A stretch of DNA of 64,000 nt from Microbacterium stercoris (GTDB taxonomy: Bacteria; Actinomycetota; Actinomycetes; Actinomycetales; Microbacteriaceae). Below, in pieces: positions 25,097-33,507 of the stretch (positions are counted from its first letter, which is position 1; each line of letters opens with the position of its first letter). The notes under the pieces were generated by a model. That model saw only the letters and a list, made by a program, of their open reading frames with translations. It made no database searches and was not told the origin of the DNA. Both the position numbers and the translations under genes were made by a program. The stretch spans positions 124,001 through 188,000 of the forward strand of contig NZ_JAGFOA010000007.1 in NCBI RefSeq assembly GCF_017592545.1, given 5' to 3'.

Positions 25097-26557
25097 TCAG
25101 TTCGGCAGGAACGTGTACTTCGTCGAGAGGTACTCGTGGATGCCCTCGGCGCCGCCCTCGCGGCCGATGCCGGACTGCTTGACGCCGCCGAAGGGGGCCG
25201 CGGCGTTGGAGATGACGCCGGCGTTGAGGCCCATCATTCCGGTGTCGAGCCGCTCGATCATCCGGTGCCCGCGCTGCAGATCCTGCGTGTACACGTAGGA
25301 GACCAGGCCGTACTCGGTGTCATTGGCCAGGCGCACCGCCTCGTCCTCCGTGGTGAACGTCGAGATGGCGAGCACCGGACCGAAGATCTCCTCGCGCAGG
25401 ATCGCGCTCCCCGGCTGCACGTCGGTGAGCACGGTGGGCTGGTAGAAGGTGCCCGGCCCGTCGAGCGCCTCACCGCCCGTGGTGATGCGGGCACCCCGGG
25501 AGGTGGCGTCGGCGACGAGCTCAGCGGCCTTGGCGACGGCGTCGGCGTCGATCAGCGGGCCGATCTGCACCCCCTCCTCGGTGCCGCGACCGATCCGCAT
25601 GCTCTGGACGCGCTCGGTGACGCGCTCGGCGAACGCGGAGGCCACCGACTCGTGCACGATGAAGCGGTTCGCCGCCGTGCACGCCTGCCCGATGTTGCGG
25701 AACTTCGCCGCGAGCGCGCCCGCGACCGCGGCGTCGAGGTCGGCGTCCTCGAACACGACGAACGGGGCGTTGCCACCCAGCTCCATCGACACCCGCAGCA
25801 CGCCCTCTGCCGCCTGCGCGATCAGCTTGCGACCCACCTCGGTCGATCCGGTGAACGACAGCTTCCGCAGTCGCGGATCGGCGATGATCGGCGCCGAGAG
25901 GCGACTCGACGATGCCGATGTCACCACGTTCACGACTCCCGCGGGAAGGCCCGCCTCCACGAGCAGCTGCGTGAAGAACAGCGTGGTCAGCGGGGTCAGC
26001 TGCGGCGGCTTGATGATCACGGTGCAGCCCGCAGCCAGTGCCGGAGCGATCTTTCGCGTCGCCATCGCGAAGGGGAAGTTCCAGGGCGTCACGAAGAACG
26101 CCGGCCCCACCGGCCGCTGCGACACGATGATCCGGCCCGTGCCCTCGGGGTTCTGGCCGTAGCGGCCCGCGATGCGCACGGCCTCCTCGCTGAACCAGCG
26201 ATTGAACTCGTTGCCGTAGGCGACCTCGCCCTTCGCTTCCGCGAGGGGCTTTCCCATCTCCAACGTCATCAGCAGCGCCACATCATCCGCGCGCTCGCGC
26301 ACCAGATCGAACACCCGCCGCAGGATGTCGCTGCGCTCCCGCGGCGACGTCGCCGCCCACGCATCCTGCGCCGCCACGGCCGCATCCAGCGCCCGGATGC
26401 CGTCTTCCGGCGACGCATCCGCCACCTGAGCGATCACCTCGTTCGTCGACGGATCCCGCACCTCGAACGTCTTCCCCGACGCCGCATCCGTCCACTCGCC
26501 GCCGATGAACAGCTGCGTGCTCACCCGCTCCAGCAGATCCGATTCGCGTTCGTTCAT
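25097..26557 (-). CDS. gabD: Succinate-semialdehyde dehydrogenase, NAD(P)-dependent
   Basis: The ATG at 26557 (GAAAGG upstream) gives 486 residues of the ALDH superfamily. The P-W-N-F-P cofactor segment, the catalytic Glu in S-M-E-L-G-G-N-A-P and the Cys in G-Q-A-C-T-A-A-N-R fit succinate-semialdehyde dehydrogenases. It is the last gene of the hpa operon, directly after hpaI, whose aldol cleavage releases pyruvate and succinic semialdehyde. This enzyme completes the route to succinate and the TCA cycle. Confidence 0.9.
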   Translation of the reverse strand: MNERESDLLERVSTQLFIGGEWTDAASGKTFEVRDPSTNEVIAQVADASPEDGIRALDAAVAAQDAWAATSPRERSDILRRVFDLVRERADDVALLMTLEMGKPLAEAKGEVAYGNEFNRWFSEEAVRIAGRYGQNPEGTGRIIVSQRPVGPAFFVTPWNFPFAMATRKIAPALAAGCTVIIKPPQLTPLTTLFFTQLLVEAGLPAGVVNVVTSASSSRLSAPIIADPRLRKLSFTGSTEVGRKLIAQAAEGVLRVSMELGGNAPFVVFEDADLDAAVAGALAAKFRNIGQACTAANRFIVHESVASAFAERVTERVQSMRIGRGTEEGVQIGPLIDADAVAKAAELVADATSRGARITTGGEALDGPGTFYQPTVLTDVQPGSAILREEIFGPVLAISTFTTEDEAVRLANDTEYGLVSYVYTQDLQRGHRMIERLDTGMMGLNAGVISNAAAPFGGVKQSGIGREGGAEGIHEYLSTKYTFLPN

Positions 26558-26567
26558 GTCATGCCTT

Positions 26568-27365
26568 TCAGTACGACCCACGCGCGGAGGGTCCGGGGGA
26601 GGGGATGAAGGTGGCGGCGAGGCGTTCGGCACCGCGTGCCGCGAGGCTCACGTCGGCGCCGACGAGCACAAAACGCGCCCCCGCCTCGACGTAGGAGCGC
26701 GCGGCCTGCTCGACGAACGCATTCACCCCGACGGGAGTTCCGGCCGCCCGCGCGCCCGCGAAGGCCCGCTCGACGGCCGCCGTGACGTCCGGGTGCGTCT
26801 GCTGGCCGATCAGCCCGAGGGAGGCGGCGAGGTCACTCGGGCCGACGAAGACGCCGTCGATCCCGTCGACCGAGGCGATGGCCTCGGCGTTGTCGACGCC
26901 CTCGGCCGTCTCGATCTGCACGATCACGGAGGTGTGCTCCGCCGCGTGCTGCAGGTAGCCGTCCACGCGGTTCCACCGCCCGGATCGCGCGAGCGCGTTG
27001 CCGACGCCGCGGTGCCCGCGGGGCGGATAGGACGCGTGGGCGACGGCGGCCTCGGCGTCCGCGGCGGTCGAGACCATCGGCACCATGATCGTCTGCGCGC
27101 CGAGATCCAGCACCTGCTTGATCCAGACGGCGTCGTTCGCGGGCACGCGCACGACCGTCGTGACCGGATAGGCCGCCGCGGCCTGCAGCATCGACTGCAC
27201 CTCTGCCAGCCCGATCGGGCCGTGCTCCATGTCGATGAGCAGCCAGTCGAGCCCGGAGCCGGCCATGATCTCGGCTATCACCGGCGAACCCGAGCTCACC
27301 CACCCGCCGTACAGCGCGCGATCCGCCTCGGCGAGGCGATGCCTCAGCGTCACTGGAAGCTGCAT
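26568..27365 (-). CDS. hpaI: 4-Hydroxy-2-oxoheptanedioate aldolase
   Basis: The ATG at 27365 gives 265 residues of the HpcH/HpaI class II aldolase family. Visible motifs are W-L-L-I-D-M-E-H-G-P with the catalytic His, the Q-I-E-T-A-E-G-V segment with the metal Glu, and V-F-V-G-P-S-D-L-A with the metal Asp. It cleaves 4-hydroxy-2-oxoheptane-1,7-dioate to pyruvate and succinic semialdehyde. Its start overlaps the hpaH stop by 16 bp, indicating coupled translation. Confidence 0.92.
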   Translation of the reverse strand: MQLPVTLRHRLAEADRALYGGWVSSGSPVIAEIMAGSGLDWLLIDMEHGPIGLAEVQSMLQAAAAYPVTTVVRVPANDAVWIKQVLDLGAQTIMVPMVSTAADAEAAVAHASYPPRGHRGVGNALARSGRWNRVDGYLQHAAEHTSVIVQIETAEGVDNAEAIASVDGIDGVFVGPSDLAASLGLIGQQTHPDVTAAVERAFAGARAAGTPVGVNAFVEQAARSYVEAGARFVLVGADVSLAARGAERLAATFIPSPGPSARGSY

Positions 27366-28135
27366 GCGATCGTCCCCATCGTGCCGTAGTCGGCCAGGAT
27401 GCTGTCTCCCGGCTGGGCCCAGACGGGCCGCGTGAAGGATCCGGCGAGGATGACCTCTCCCGCCTCCAGCCGGTCGCCGTGCTGGTGCATCTTGTTCGCC
27501 AGCCACGCCACGCCCTGGCCCGGGTGCCCGAGCACGCCGCCCGAGACGCCGGTCTCCTCGATCGTCTCGTTGCGGTAGAGCATGGCGCCCACCCACCGCA
27601 GGTCGAGGTCGTCGGGGCGCATCGGCCGACCTCCCAGCACCATGCCGCCGTACGCGGCGTTGTCGCTGATGGTGTCGACGATCGTGCGACCCTCCAGCTC
27701 GATGTGCGAGTTGAGCACCTCGAGCGCGGGGGTGACATACTCCGTCGCGCGAAGCACGTCGAACAGGGAGCACGCGGGGCCCTCGAGCGCGTGCTTCAGG
27801 ACGAACGCGAGCTCCACCTCGATCCGGATGTTCGAGAACGCCGCCGCCGAGATGACCGCGCCCGACTCGTAGACGGTGTCATCGAACATGACCCCGTAGT
27901 CGGGCTCGGTGATGCCCGTCGCCTGCTGCATGGCCTTGGACGTGAGGCCGATCTTGCGCCCCACGAGGCGGCGCCCCGCCGCGATCTGCGAGTCGCGCCA
28001 GATGCGCTGGATCGCGTAGGAGTCCTCGATCGTCGCCTCGGGGAAGCGCGCCGTGATGCGCGGGATGACCCCGTGCGTGCGGTCGGCCTCCGCGAGCTCC
28101 GCGGCGATCTGCGTGATCTGGTCCGGGGTGAGCAT
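27350..28135 (-). CDS. hpaH: 2-Oxo-hept-4-ene-1,7-dioate hydratase
   Basis: The 261-residue protein matches the HpaH/MhpD hydratase family, which adds water to the dienoate product of HHDD isomerisation before aldol cleavage. Typical stretches are GRKIGLTSKAMQQATGI near residue 60, the Mg-binding I-E-V-E-L-A-F near 105 and the DYGTMGTIACSF end. It begins one base after the hpaD stop and overlaps hpaI, in pathway order. Confidence 0.93.
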   Translation of the reverse strand: MLTPDQITQIAAELAEADRTHGVIPRITARFPEATIEDSYAIQRIWRDSQIAAGRRLVGRKIGLTSKAMQQATGITEPDYGVMFDDTVYESGAVISAAAFSNIRIEVELAFVLKHALEGPACSLFDVLRATEYVTPALEVLNSHIELEGRTIVDTISDNAAYGGMVLGGRPMRPDDLDLRWVGAMLYRNETIEETGVSGGVLGHPGQGVAWLANKMHQHGDRLEAGEVILAGSFTRPVWAQPGDSILADYGTMGTIACSFQ

Positions 28136-28136
28136 G

Positions 28137-29306
28137 TCAGAGCTGGTGCCCGAGCTTGTACTCGCCCTGCTTCCACGACGGCATCTCCTGCTCGTCGCCC
28201 TGGCGGGTGTACGAGAACCCGTCGGCGCCGATGGTCACCGCCATCTCGCTCTTGTCCTCGCGCGAGTGGACCGGCTGCGGGTTGCCGTCCAGATCGAGCA
28301 CGAGGGAGGCCTCGGTGTACCAGCTGGGGACCACCGGGTTGCCCCAGAAGTCGCGGCGCTGGTTGTCGTGCACGTCCCACGTGACGACCGGGTTGTCGGG
28401 GTCGCCCGTGTAGTAGTCCTGCGTGTAGATCTCCACGCGGTGGCCGTCGGGGTCGCGCAGGTACAGGTAGAAGGCGTTCGAGACGCCGTGGCGGCCCGGG
28501 CCGCGCTCGATCGCGTCCGACCGGCGGAGGGCTCCGAGCTTGTCGCAGATCGCGAGGATGTTGTGCTTCTCGTGCGTGGCGAACGCGACGTGGTGCATCC
28601 GCGGGCCGTCGCCGCCGGTCGCGGCCGTGTCGTGCACGGTCGGCTTGCGGCGCATCCACGCGGCGTACACCGTGCCCTCCTCGTCCTGGATGTCCTCCGT
28701 GACGCGGAAGCCGAGGTCCTGGTAGTGGCGCACGGCGCGCGGCACGTCGGGAGTGACCTGGTTGAAATGGTCCAGGCGCACGAGCTCGCCGGGGATCTGC
28801 AGGTCGTAGCGCCACGAGAGGCGCTCGGTGTGCACGCTCTGGTGGAAGAACTCGTACGGGAAGCCGAGGGGATCCTCCACGCGCACGGAGTCGCCGATGC
28901 CCTTGGTGAAGCCCTCGGGGCGGCGGATGACGCGGCAGCCGAGCTCCTCGTAGAACGCGACGGCCTTGTCGAGGTCCTCCGGCGTGCGCACGCGGTACGA
29001 GAACGCCGCGACCGCAGCGACCGGGCCCTTGCGCAGCACGAGGTTGTGGTGGATGAACTCCTCCGTGGACCGCAGGTAGATCGCCTCGTCGTCCTCCTCG
29101 GTCACGTGCAGACCCAGGATGTCGACGTAGAACTGACGCGACGCGGCCAGGTCGGTCACCACGAGGTCCATGTAGGCGCAGCGGAGGATGTCGGGGGCGG
29201 GCGCCTTCGGAGTGGTGACGGGGTTCTCGGCCTGGATCGGCGCCTCCTGCGAGACGTAGAAGCCCGAGGAGGTGAGCGTGCCGCGGGGGTCGGATGCGAT
29301 GGTCAT
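28137..29306 (-). CDS. hpaD: 3,4-Dihydroxyphenylacetate (homoprotocatechuate) 2,3-dioxygenase
   Basis: A 389-residue type I extradiol dioxygenase with two vicinal-oxygen-chelate repeats. Metal ligands His180, His239 and Glu292 and the acid-base His225 align with His155, His214, Glu267 and His200 of the Brevibacterium fuscum enzyme, with a constant offset of 25 residues. The offset reflects a longer N-terminal arm of about 40 residues. It opens the ring of homoprotocatechuate to 5-carboxymethyl-2-hydroxymuconic semialdehyde, the substrate of HpaE encoded 43 bp upstream. Confidence 0.96.
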   Translation of the reverse strand: MTIASDPRGTLTSSGFYVSQEAPIQAENPVTTPKAPAPDILRCAYMDLVVTDLAASRQFYVDILGLHVTEEDDEAIYLRSTEEFIHHNLVLRKGPVAAVAAFSYRVRTPEDLDKAVAFYEELGCRVIRRPEGFTKGIGDSVRVEDPLGFPYEFFHQSVHTERLSWRYDLQIPGELVRLDHFNQVTPDVPRAVRHYQDLGFRVTEDIQDEEGTVYAAWMRRKPTVHDTAATGGDGPRMHHVAFATHEKHNILAICDKLGALRRSDAIERGPGRHGVSNAFYLYLRDPDGHRVEIYTQDYYTGDPDNPVVTWDVHDNQRRDFWGNPVVPSWYTEASLVLDLDGNPQPVHSREDKSEMAVTIGADGFSYTRQGDEQEMPSWKQGEYKLGHQL

Positions 29307-29349
29307 GTCAGCGACTCTGCTTTCTTGGTTCTCTGTATCCGGGCGGGGC

Positions 29350-30876
29350 TCAGTGAGCCGATCCGCCCTCCTTGCCGAAGGTCGGGTTGTGCACCTTGCC
29401 GAGCGTGATGTGCACGGCCTGCTGGTCGGTGTAGAAGTCGATCGAGCGGTAGCCGCCCTCGTGGCCGAGGCCCGAGGCCTTCACGCCGCCGAACGGGGTG
29501 CGGAGGTCTCGCACGTTGTTCGAGTTGAGCCAGACCATGCCGGCCTCCACGCTCTGCGAGAAGTTGTGTGCGCGCTTGAGGTCGTTCGTCCAGATGTAGG
29601 CGGCGAGGCCGTACTTCGTGTTGTTGGCGAGCGCGAGCGCCTCCTCGTCGGTGTCGAACGGGGTGATCGCCACGACCGGGCCGAAGATCTCCTCCTGGAA
29701 GATGCGCGCGTCCGGCCTCACGTCGGCGAACACCGTCGGCGCGACGAAGTTGCCCTCCTCGAAGCCCTCGGGGCGGCCGCCGCCGGCGACGAGGCGGCCC
29801 TCGCCCTTGCCGATCTCGACGTACGACATGACCTTGTCGTAGTGCTCGGGGTGCACGAGCGCGCCCACCTCGGTCGCGGGGTCGTGCGGGTAGCCGACCT
29901 TCACGCGCCGGGCCTGGGCCGCGTAGCGCTCGACGAACTCGTCGTAGATGTCGCGTTGCACGAGGATCCGGGATCCCGCGGTGCAGCGCTCGCCGTTGAG
30001 CGAGAACACCCCGAAGATCGTCGCGTCGACCGCGGCCTCCAGATCGGCGTCGGCGAACACGACGGCGGGGGACTTGCCGCCGAGCTCCATCGACAGGCCC
30101 TTCAGGAAGGGCGCGGCGTTGCCGAAGATGATCTGGCCGGTGCGGCTCTCGCCCGTGAACGAGATGAGCGGCACATCCGGGTGCTTGACCAGGGCGTCGC
30201 CCGCGTCCTCGCCGAAGCCGTGCACGATGTTGAACACACCCTCGGGCAGGCCCGCCTCCTCGAAGATGCCGGCCCACAGCGACGCCGACAGCGGCGTGAA
30301 CTCGGCGGGCTTGAGCACAACGGTGTTGCCGGTCGCGAGCGCCGGGCCGAGCTTCCAGGACTCGAGCATAAAGGGCGTGTTCCACGGCGTGATCAGGCCC
30401 GCGACGCCGATCGGCTTGCGGTTGACGTAGTTGATCTGGCGCCCCGGCACCTTGAAGGTGTCGTCGGCCTGCGCGACGATCAGGTCCGCGAAGAAGCGGA
30501 AGTTCTCGGCGGCGCGGCGGGCCTGGCCCAGCGCCTGCGTGATCGGCAGGCCCGAGTCGAAGGACTCCAGCTCGGCGAGGCGCGCGTCACGCGACTCGAC
30601 GATGTCCGCGATGCGATGCAGGATGCGCGAGCGCTCGCGCGGCAGCATCTTCGGCCACGGTCCCTCCAGGAACGCGGTGCGGGCGGCGGCGACCGCGGCG
30701 TCGATGTCGGCCTTCTTGCCGGCGGCGGCCTGGATGTAGGTCTGGTTCGACACGGGGTCGAGGACGTCGAAGGTGTCGCCGTCCTGCGAATCGACGTGCT
30801 GACCGCCGATGTAGTGCTGGATCTTCGCCGGCAGGTCCGCGGGGACGTGGCGCTGCGTGTAGTCGGGGGTGCTCAT
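29350..30876 (-). CDS. hpaE: 5-Carboxymethyl-2-hydroxymuconic-semialdehyde dehydrogenase
   Basis: The 508-residue ALDH-superfamily enzyme oxidises the ring-cleavage semialdehyde to 5-carboxymethyl-2-hydroxymuconate with NAD+. The catalytic Glu is in S-M-E-L-G-G-K-S-P and the Cys in N-G-E-R-C-T-A-G-S-R. The C-terminal region ITLGKVHNPTFGK is characteristic of HpaE/HpcC. AGGAGGAT precedes the ATG. It lies between the GntR regulator gene and hpaD in the same operon. Confidence 0.93.
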   Translation of the reverse strand: MSTPDYTQRHVPADLPAKIQHYIGGQHVDSQDGDTFDVLDPVSNQTYIQAAAGKKADIDAAVAAARTAFLEGPWPKMLPRERSRILHRIADIVESRDARLAELESFDSGLPITQALGQARRAAENFRFFADLIVAQADDTFKVPGRQINYVNRKPIGVAGLITPWNTPFMLESWKLGPALATGNTVVLKPAEFTPLSASLWAGIFEEAGLPEGVFNIVHGFGEDAGDALVKHPDVPLISFTGESRTGQIIFGNAAPFLKGLSMELGGKSPAVVFADADLEAAVDATIFGVFSLNGERCTAGSRILVQRDIYDEFVERYAAQARRVKVGYPHDPATEVGALVHPEHYDKVMSYVEIGKGEGRLVAGGGRPEGFEEGNFVAPTVFADVRPDARIFQEEIFGPVVAITPFDTDEEALALANNTKYGLAAYIWTNDLKRAHNFSQSVEAGMVWLNSNNVRDLRTPFGGVKASGLGHEGGYRSIDFYTDQQAVHITLGKVHNPTFGKEGGSAH

Positions 30877-30912
30877 TCGGATCCTCCTGCGTCGAGGTGT
30901 CGGGTTCGGGAG

Positions 30913-31563
30913 TCAGTGGTCGGCGAGGTAGGCGTTCATGGTGCGCCAGCGGTGCTGGCGCGCAGCCATCTCGATCTCGAGGGGGTCGGCGCCGGAGCGG
31001 ATGAGATCGAGGATCTCCACGTGCTCCTGCACGGACTCGTGGGCGCGGCCGGGCACAAACGCGAACGTCGAGTCGCGCAGGCCCTGCATGCGGGTCCAGC
31101 CTCGATGCACGAGGTCGAGGATGTGCGGGTTCGGGCACGGCTCGAACAGCACGGCGTGGAAGTCCTGGTTCAGCCGCGTGAAGGCGATCGGATCGAAGTC
31201 GTCCAGCAGCGCGGTCAGGCGCGCGTTGACGGCCTCGGCCCGGTCGAGGTCGGCGCCGCCCAGCAGCGGGGCGGACAGCGCCGTGGCGATGCCCTCCACC
31301 ACGCCGAGCGTCTGCATCGAGTTGACGTACTCCTCGCGATCGACCAGCGCCACGCGGGCGCCGACGTTGCGCTCGAACTCGACGAGGCCCTCGGCCTCGA
31401 GCCGCCGGATCGCTTCTCGCACCGGCACCACACTCATATCGAGCGACTGCGCCATCGATCCGAGCACGAGCCGGTAACCCGGCCCGTACTGGCGGGAGGC
31501 GATGCGCTGGCGGATCCAGTCGTACGCCTGCTGCGACTTGCTCGCGCTGGGGGCGGTGGTCAT
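30913..31563 (-). CDS. GntR-family regulator, FCD-type, probable hpa operon regulator
   Basis: The ATG at 31563 gives 216 residues: an N-terminal winged helix (SMAQSLDMSVVPVREAIRRL near 36-55) and a C-terminal all-helical FCD ligand domain with conserved His residues (L-N-Q-D-F-H). The ATG overlaps the stop of the upstream hpaG-RraA fusion, so the regulator is the second gene of the operon it probably controls. The inverted repeat TCGTAT-N10-ATACGA at 33120-33141 is a plausible target. The inducer is likely an hpa pathway intermediate, which is inference. Confidence 0.9.
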   Translation of the reverse strand: MTTAPSASKSQQAYDWIRQRIASRQYGPGYRLVLGSMAQSLDMSVVPVREAIRRLEAEGLVEFERNVGARVALVDREEYVNSMQTLGVVEGIATALSAPLLGGADLDRAEAVNARLTALLDDFDPIAFTRLNQDFHAVLFEPCPNPHILDLVHRGWTRMQGLRDSTFAFVPGRAHESVQEHVEILDLIRSGADPLEIEMAARQHRWRTMNAYLADH

Positions 31564-33056
31564 CGGGGGTCCGCGCCCGTCTCGGTCTCGTAGCGCGCGC
31601 GCCACTCGGCGTTCATCGGGAACAGGCCGTCGACGGGATGACCCGCCTGCACCTGCGTGGCGATCCACGCATCCTCGGCCTCCTGGGCGAGCGTCGCGTC
31701 CGCGACCTCCTCGGCCAGGGCGGGCGGGATCACGATCACACCGTCGTCGTCTCCCACGATGATGTCGCCGGGCTGCACGGTGGCACCGCCGCACGCGATG
31801 GTCACGTCGTGCTCCCACGGCACGTGGTACCGGCCGAGCACGGCGGGGTGGGCGCCCTGCGAGAACACGGGGATGTCGAAGGAGGCCACCTGGGCGTGAT
31901 CGCGCACGCCGCCGTCGGTGACGATGCCGGCCGCCCCTCGGGCCTGCGCGCGCAGGGCCAGGATGTCGCCGAGGGTGCCGGATCCGGCGTTGCCGCGGGC
32001 CTCGATGACGATCACCTCGCCCGGCTGGACGGCGTCGAACGCGCGCTTCTGCGCGTTGTAGCCGCCGCCGTGCTTCTGGAACAGGTCTTCGCGCAGCGGC
32101 ACGAAGCGCAGCGTCCTGGCCGTGCCGACGAGCTTGGCGCCCGGGGTGTCGGAGGTCGGGCCGTCGATGAAGATCGACCGGATGCCGCGCTGGCGCAGCG
32201 CCTGCGACAGCCCCGCGACGGGGGCCTCGAGAAGCTTGGCCCGCAACGTGTCGGTCAGCACGGGGCCGGGGGTGGGCGGCAGACCGGCGGCGGCGCGGTC
32301 GCCCCAGGCCTCTTCGCGCTGCAGGTCGTCCACGGACGGCAGCGACCCGAGGGCCGGGTCGAAGTCGCCGGCGCCTTCCACGACGCGCGAGAGGAGGCGC
32401 CCGCTCGAGGGGGCCCCCGGCGCATCCGGGGCGTCCACCTCGACCTCGATCACGTCTCCGGGCACGGCCACGGAGGATCCGGCGGGCGTGCCGGTGAGGA
32501 TGACGTCGCCGACCTCGAGCGTGAGGTGCTGCGAGAGATCGGCCACGATCTGCGCGAGCGGGAAGATCAGGTGGTCGTCGGCGGTGGTGTCGTCCTGCAC
32601 GAGCTCGCCGTTGCGCCACGTGCGCACCCGCAGTCCCGCGGGGGAGACGGCGCGCGGGTCGATCAGCTGCGGGCCGAGGGGCGTGTAGCCGTCGCGCCCC
32701 TTGTTGCGCACATTCGAGCCCTTGTCGCCGGCGCGCAGGTCGTACAGCCCCCAGTCGTTCGCAGCGGTGACCCAGCCGACGTGCGACCACGCCTCCTCGA
32801 GCGGGACGTCGCGGGCGGGCGTGCCGATGATCAGGGCCACCTCGCCCTCGAAGGCCAGCAGCTCCGTGCCGGCCGGGCGCTCCACCTCGGAGCCGGTCGT
32901 CGCCACGGAGCTCGCCGGCTTGAGGAAGTAGGAGGGGGCCGCGGGGCGGCGTCCGCGCTGGGCCGCCCGCGACTCGTACGCGAGGTGCACGGCGAGGATC
33001 TTGCCCGGGACGGCCGGGAGGCCGGCGAAACGCGGATCGGTCGCCTGCGCGCACAT
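31560..33056 (-). CDS. hpaG: Fusion of HpaG-type FAH isomerase/decarboxylase with an RraA-like aldolase/decarboxylase domain
   Basis: The ATG at 33056 with AAGGAG upstream gives 498 residues. Residues about 18-230 form a fumarylacetoacetate-hydrolase fold: F-L-K-P at 44-47, the metal pair E70-G-E72, and Asp in A-N-D-W-G. Residues about 262-480 form an RraA/HMG-aldolase fold, with the pyruvate/metal motif D-G-G-V-R-D at 381-386. In E. coli, HpaG is two FAH domains that decarboxylate OPET and isomerise HHDD; here the second FAH domain is replaced by an RraA-like one, some members of which are oxo-acid decarboxylases or aldolases. It heads the hpa operon. Confidence 0.9.
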   Translation of the reverse strand: MCAQATDPRFAGLPAVPGKILAVHLAYESRAAQRGRRPAAPSYFLKPASSVATTGSEVERPAGTELLAFEGEVALIIGTPARDVPLEEAWSHVGWVTAANDWGLYDLRAGDKGSNVRNKGRDGYTPLGPQLIDPRAVSPAGLRVRTWRNGELVQDDTTADDHLIFPLAQIVADLSQHLTLEVGDVILTGTPAGSSVAVPGDVIEVEVDAPDAPGAPSSGRLLSRVVEGAGDFDPALGSLPSVDDLQREEAWGDRAAAGLPPTPGPVLTDTLRAKLLEAPVAGLSQALRQRGIRSIFIDGPTSDTPGAKLVGTARTLRFVPLREDLFQKHGGGYNAQKRAFDAVQPGEVIVIEARGNAGSGTLGDILALRAQARGAAGIVTDGGVRDHAQVASFDIPVFSQGAHPAVLGRYHVPWEHDVTIACGGATVQPGDIIVGDDDGVIVIPPALAEEVADATLAQEAEDAWIATQVQAGHPVDGLFPMNAEWRARYETETGADPR

Positions 33057-33119
33057 AGGCGAGCTCCTTTGCTCTCTCGTGTCGATGGCGACGCGGATCG
33101 CGCGAAGGGCGATCCCGCG

Positions 33120-33158
33120 TCGTATCTGAAAACATATACGATCCGCGAGAGATGTCAA
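33120..33158 (-). promoter_or_regulatory. hpa operon promoter with overlapping inverted repeat operator
   Basis: Reading leftwards, a perfect -35 TTGACA lies at 33158-33153 and a -10-like TATGTT at 33136-33131, with a 16-bp spacer. The inverted repeat TCGTAT (33120-33125) and ATACGA (33136-33141) with a 10-bp gap covers the -10 and the likely start point. A repressor bound there, such as the GntR protein of the operon, would block transcription. Confidence 0.6.
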
Positions 33159-33214
33159 CCGCCGTCATGTTGCGACGTGTGACGGGGGAGATGACACGCC
33201 CGGGCGTCGCTTCC

Positions 33215-33220
33215 TACCGT
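33215..33220 (+). promoter_or_regulatory. Putative -10 for the leaderless 82-residue gene
   Basis: TACCGT ends exactly six bases before the ATG at 33227. An ATGACA -35-like hexamer lies at 33191-33196, an 18-bp spacer away. Confidence 0.5.
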
Positions 33221-33226
33221 GGGGGC

Positions 33227-33475
33227 ATGAGCGACAAGACGACCCCGGAAGTGCTGCCGCTGCAGCGCGCCGTCGTCTCGGCCTGGCCGAGCGCGTGGAT
33301 CGACGCGCTCGTGATGTGCTCGGACGCGCGGGGTCTGCTGATCGGCTCGATCAGCGGTGAGCTCATCTCGATCGACGCGCAGGCGCAGGTCGAGCCCGGC
33401 GAGCCGGTGGCGTTCCACCCGGTCGCCGAGGTGCTGTCGGTGGGCGGTCAGCTGGTCCGCGCTCGCCGCAGCTGA
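33227..33475 (+). CDS. Small protein of unknown function (82 residues)
   Basis: The frame opens further upstream, but the ATG at 33227 sits six bases after a -10-like TACCGT, which supports a leaderless start there. The 82-residue product has no membrane segment or recognised motif; it looks like a small beta-rich cytosolic protein with a W-P-S-A-W-I-D-A-L stretch and a basic end. It is divergent from the hpa operon with 170 bp between them. No function is proposed. Confidence 0.6.
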   Translation: MSDKTTPEVLPLQRAVVSAWPSAWIDALVMCSDARGLLIGSISGELISIDAQAQVEPGEPVAFHPVAEVLSVGGQLVRARRS

Positions 33476-33507
33476 CGCGGATCCGGCCCGTCCGCTCTGC
33501 GGCGGCC

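Noticed and set aside
31564-33168. Extension of the GntR frame over the hpaG gene
   Set aside because: The winged-helix domain begins right after the ATG at 31563, and the extension is an out-of-frame shadow of the FAH-RraA fusion.
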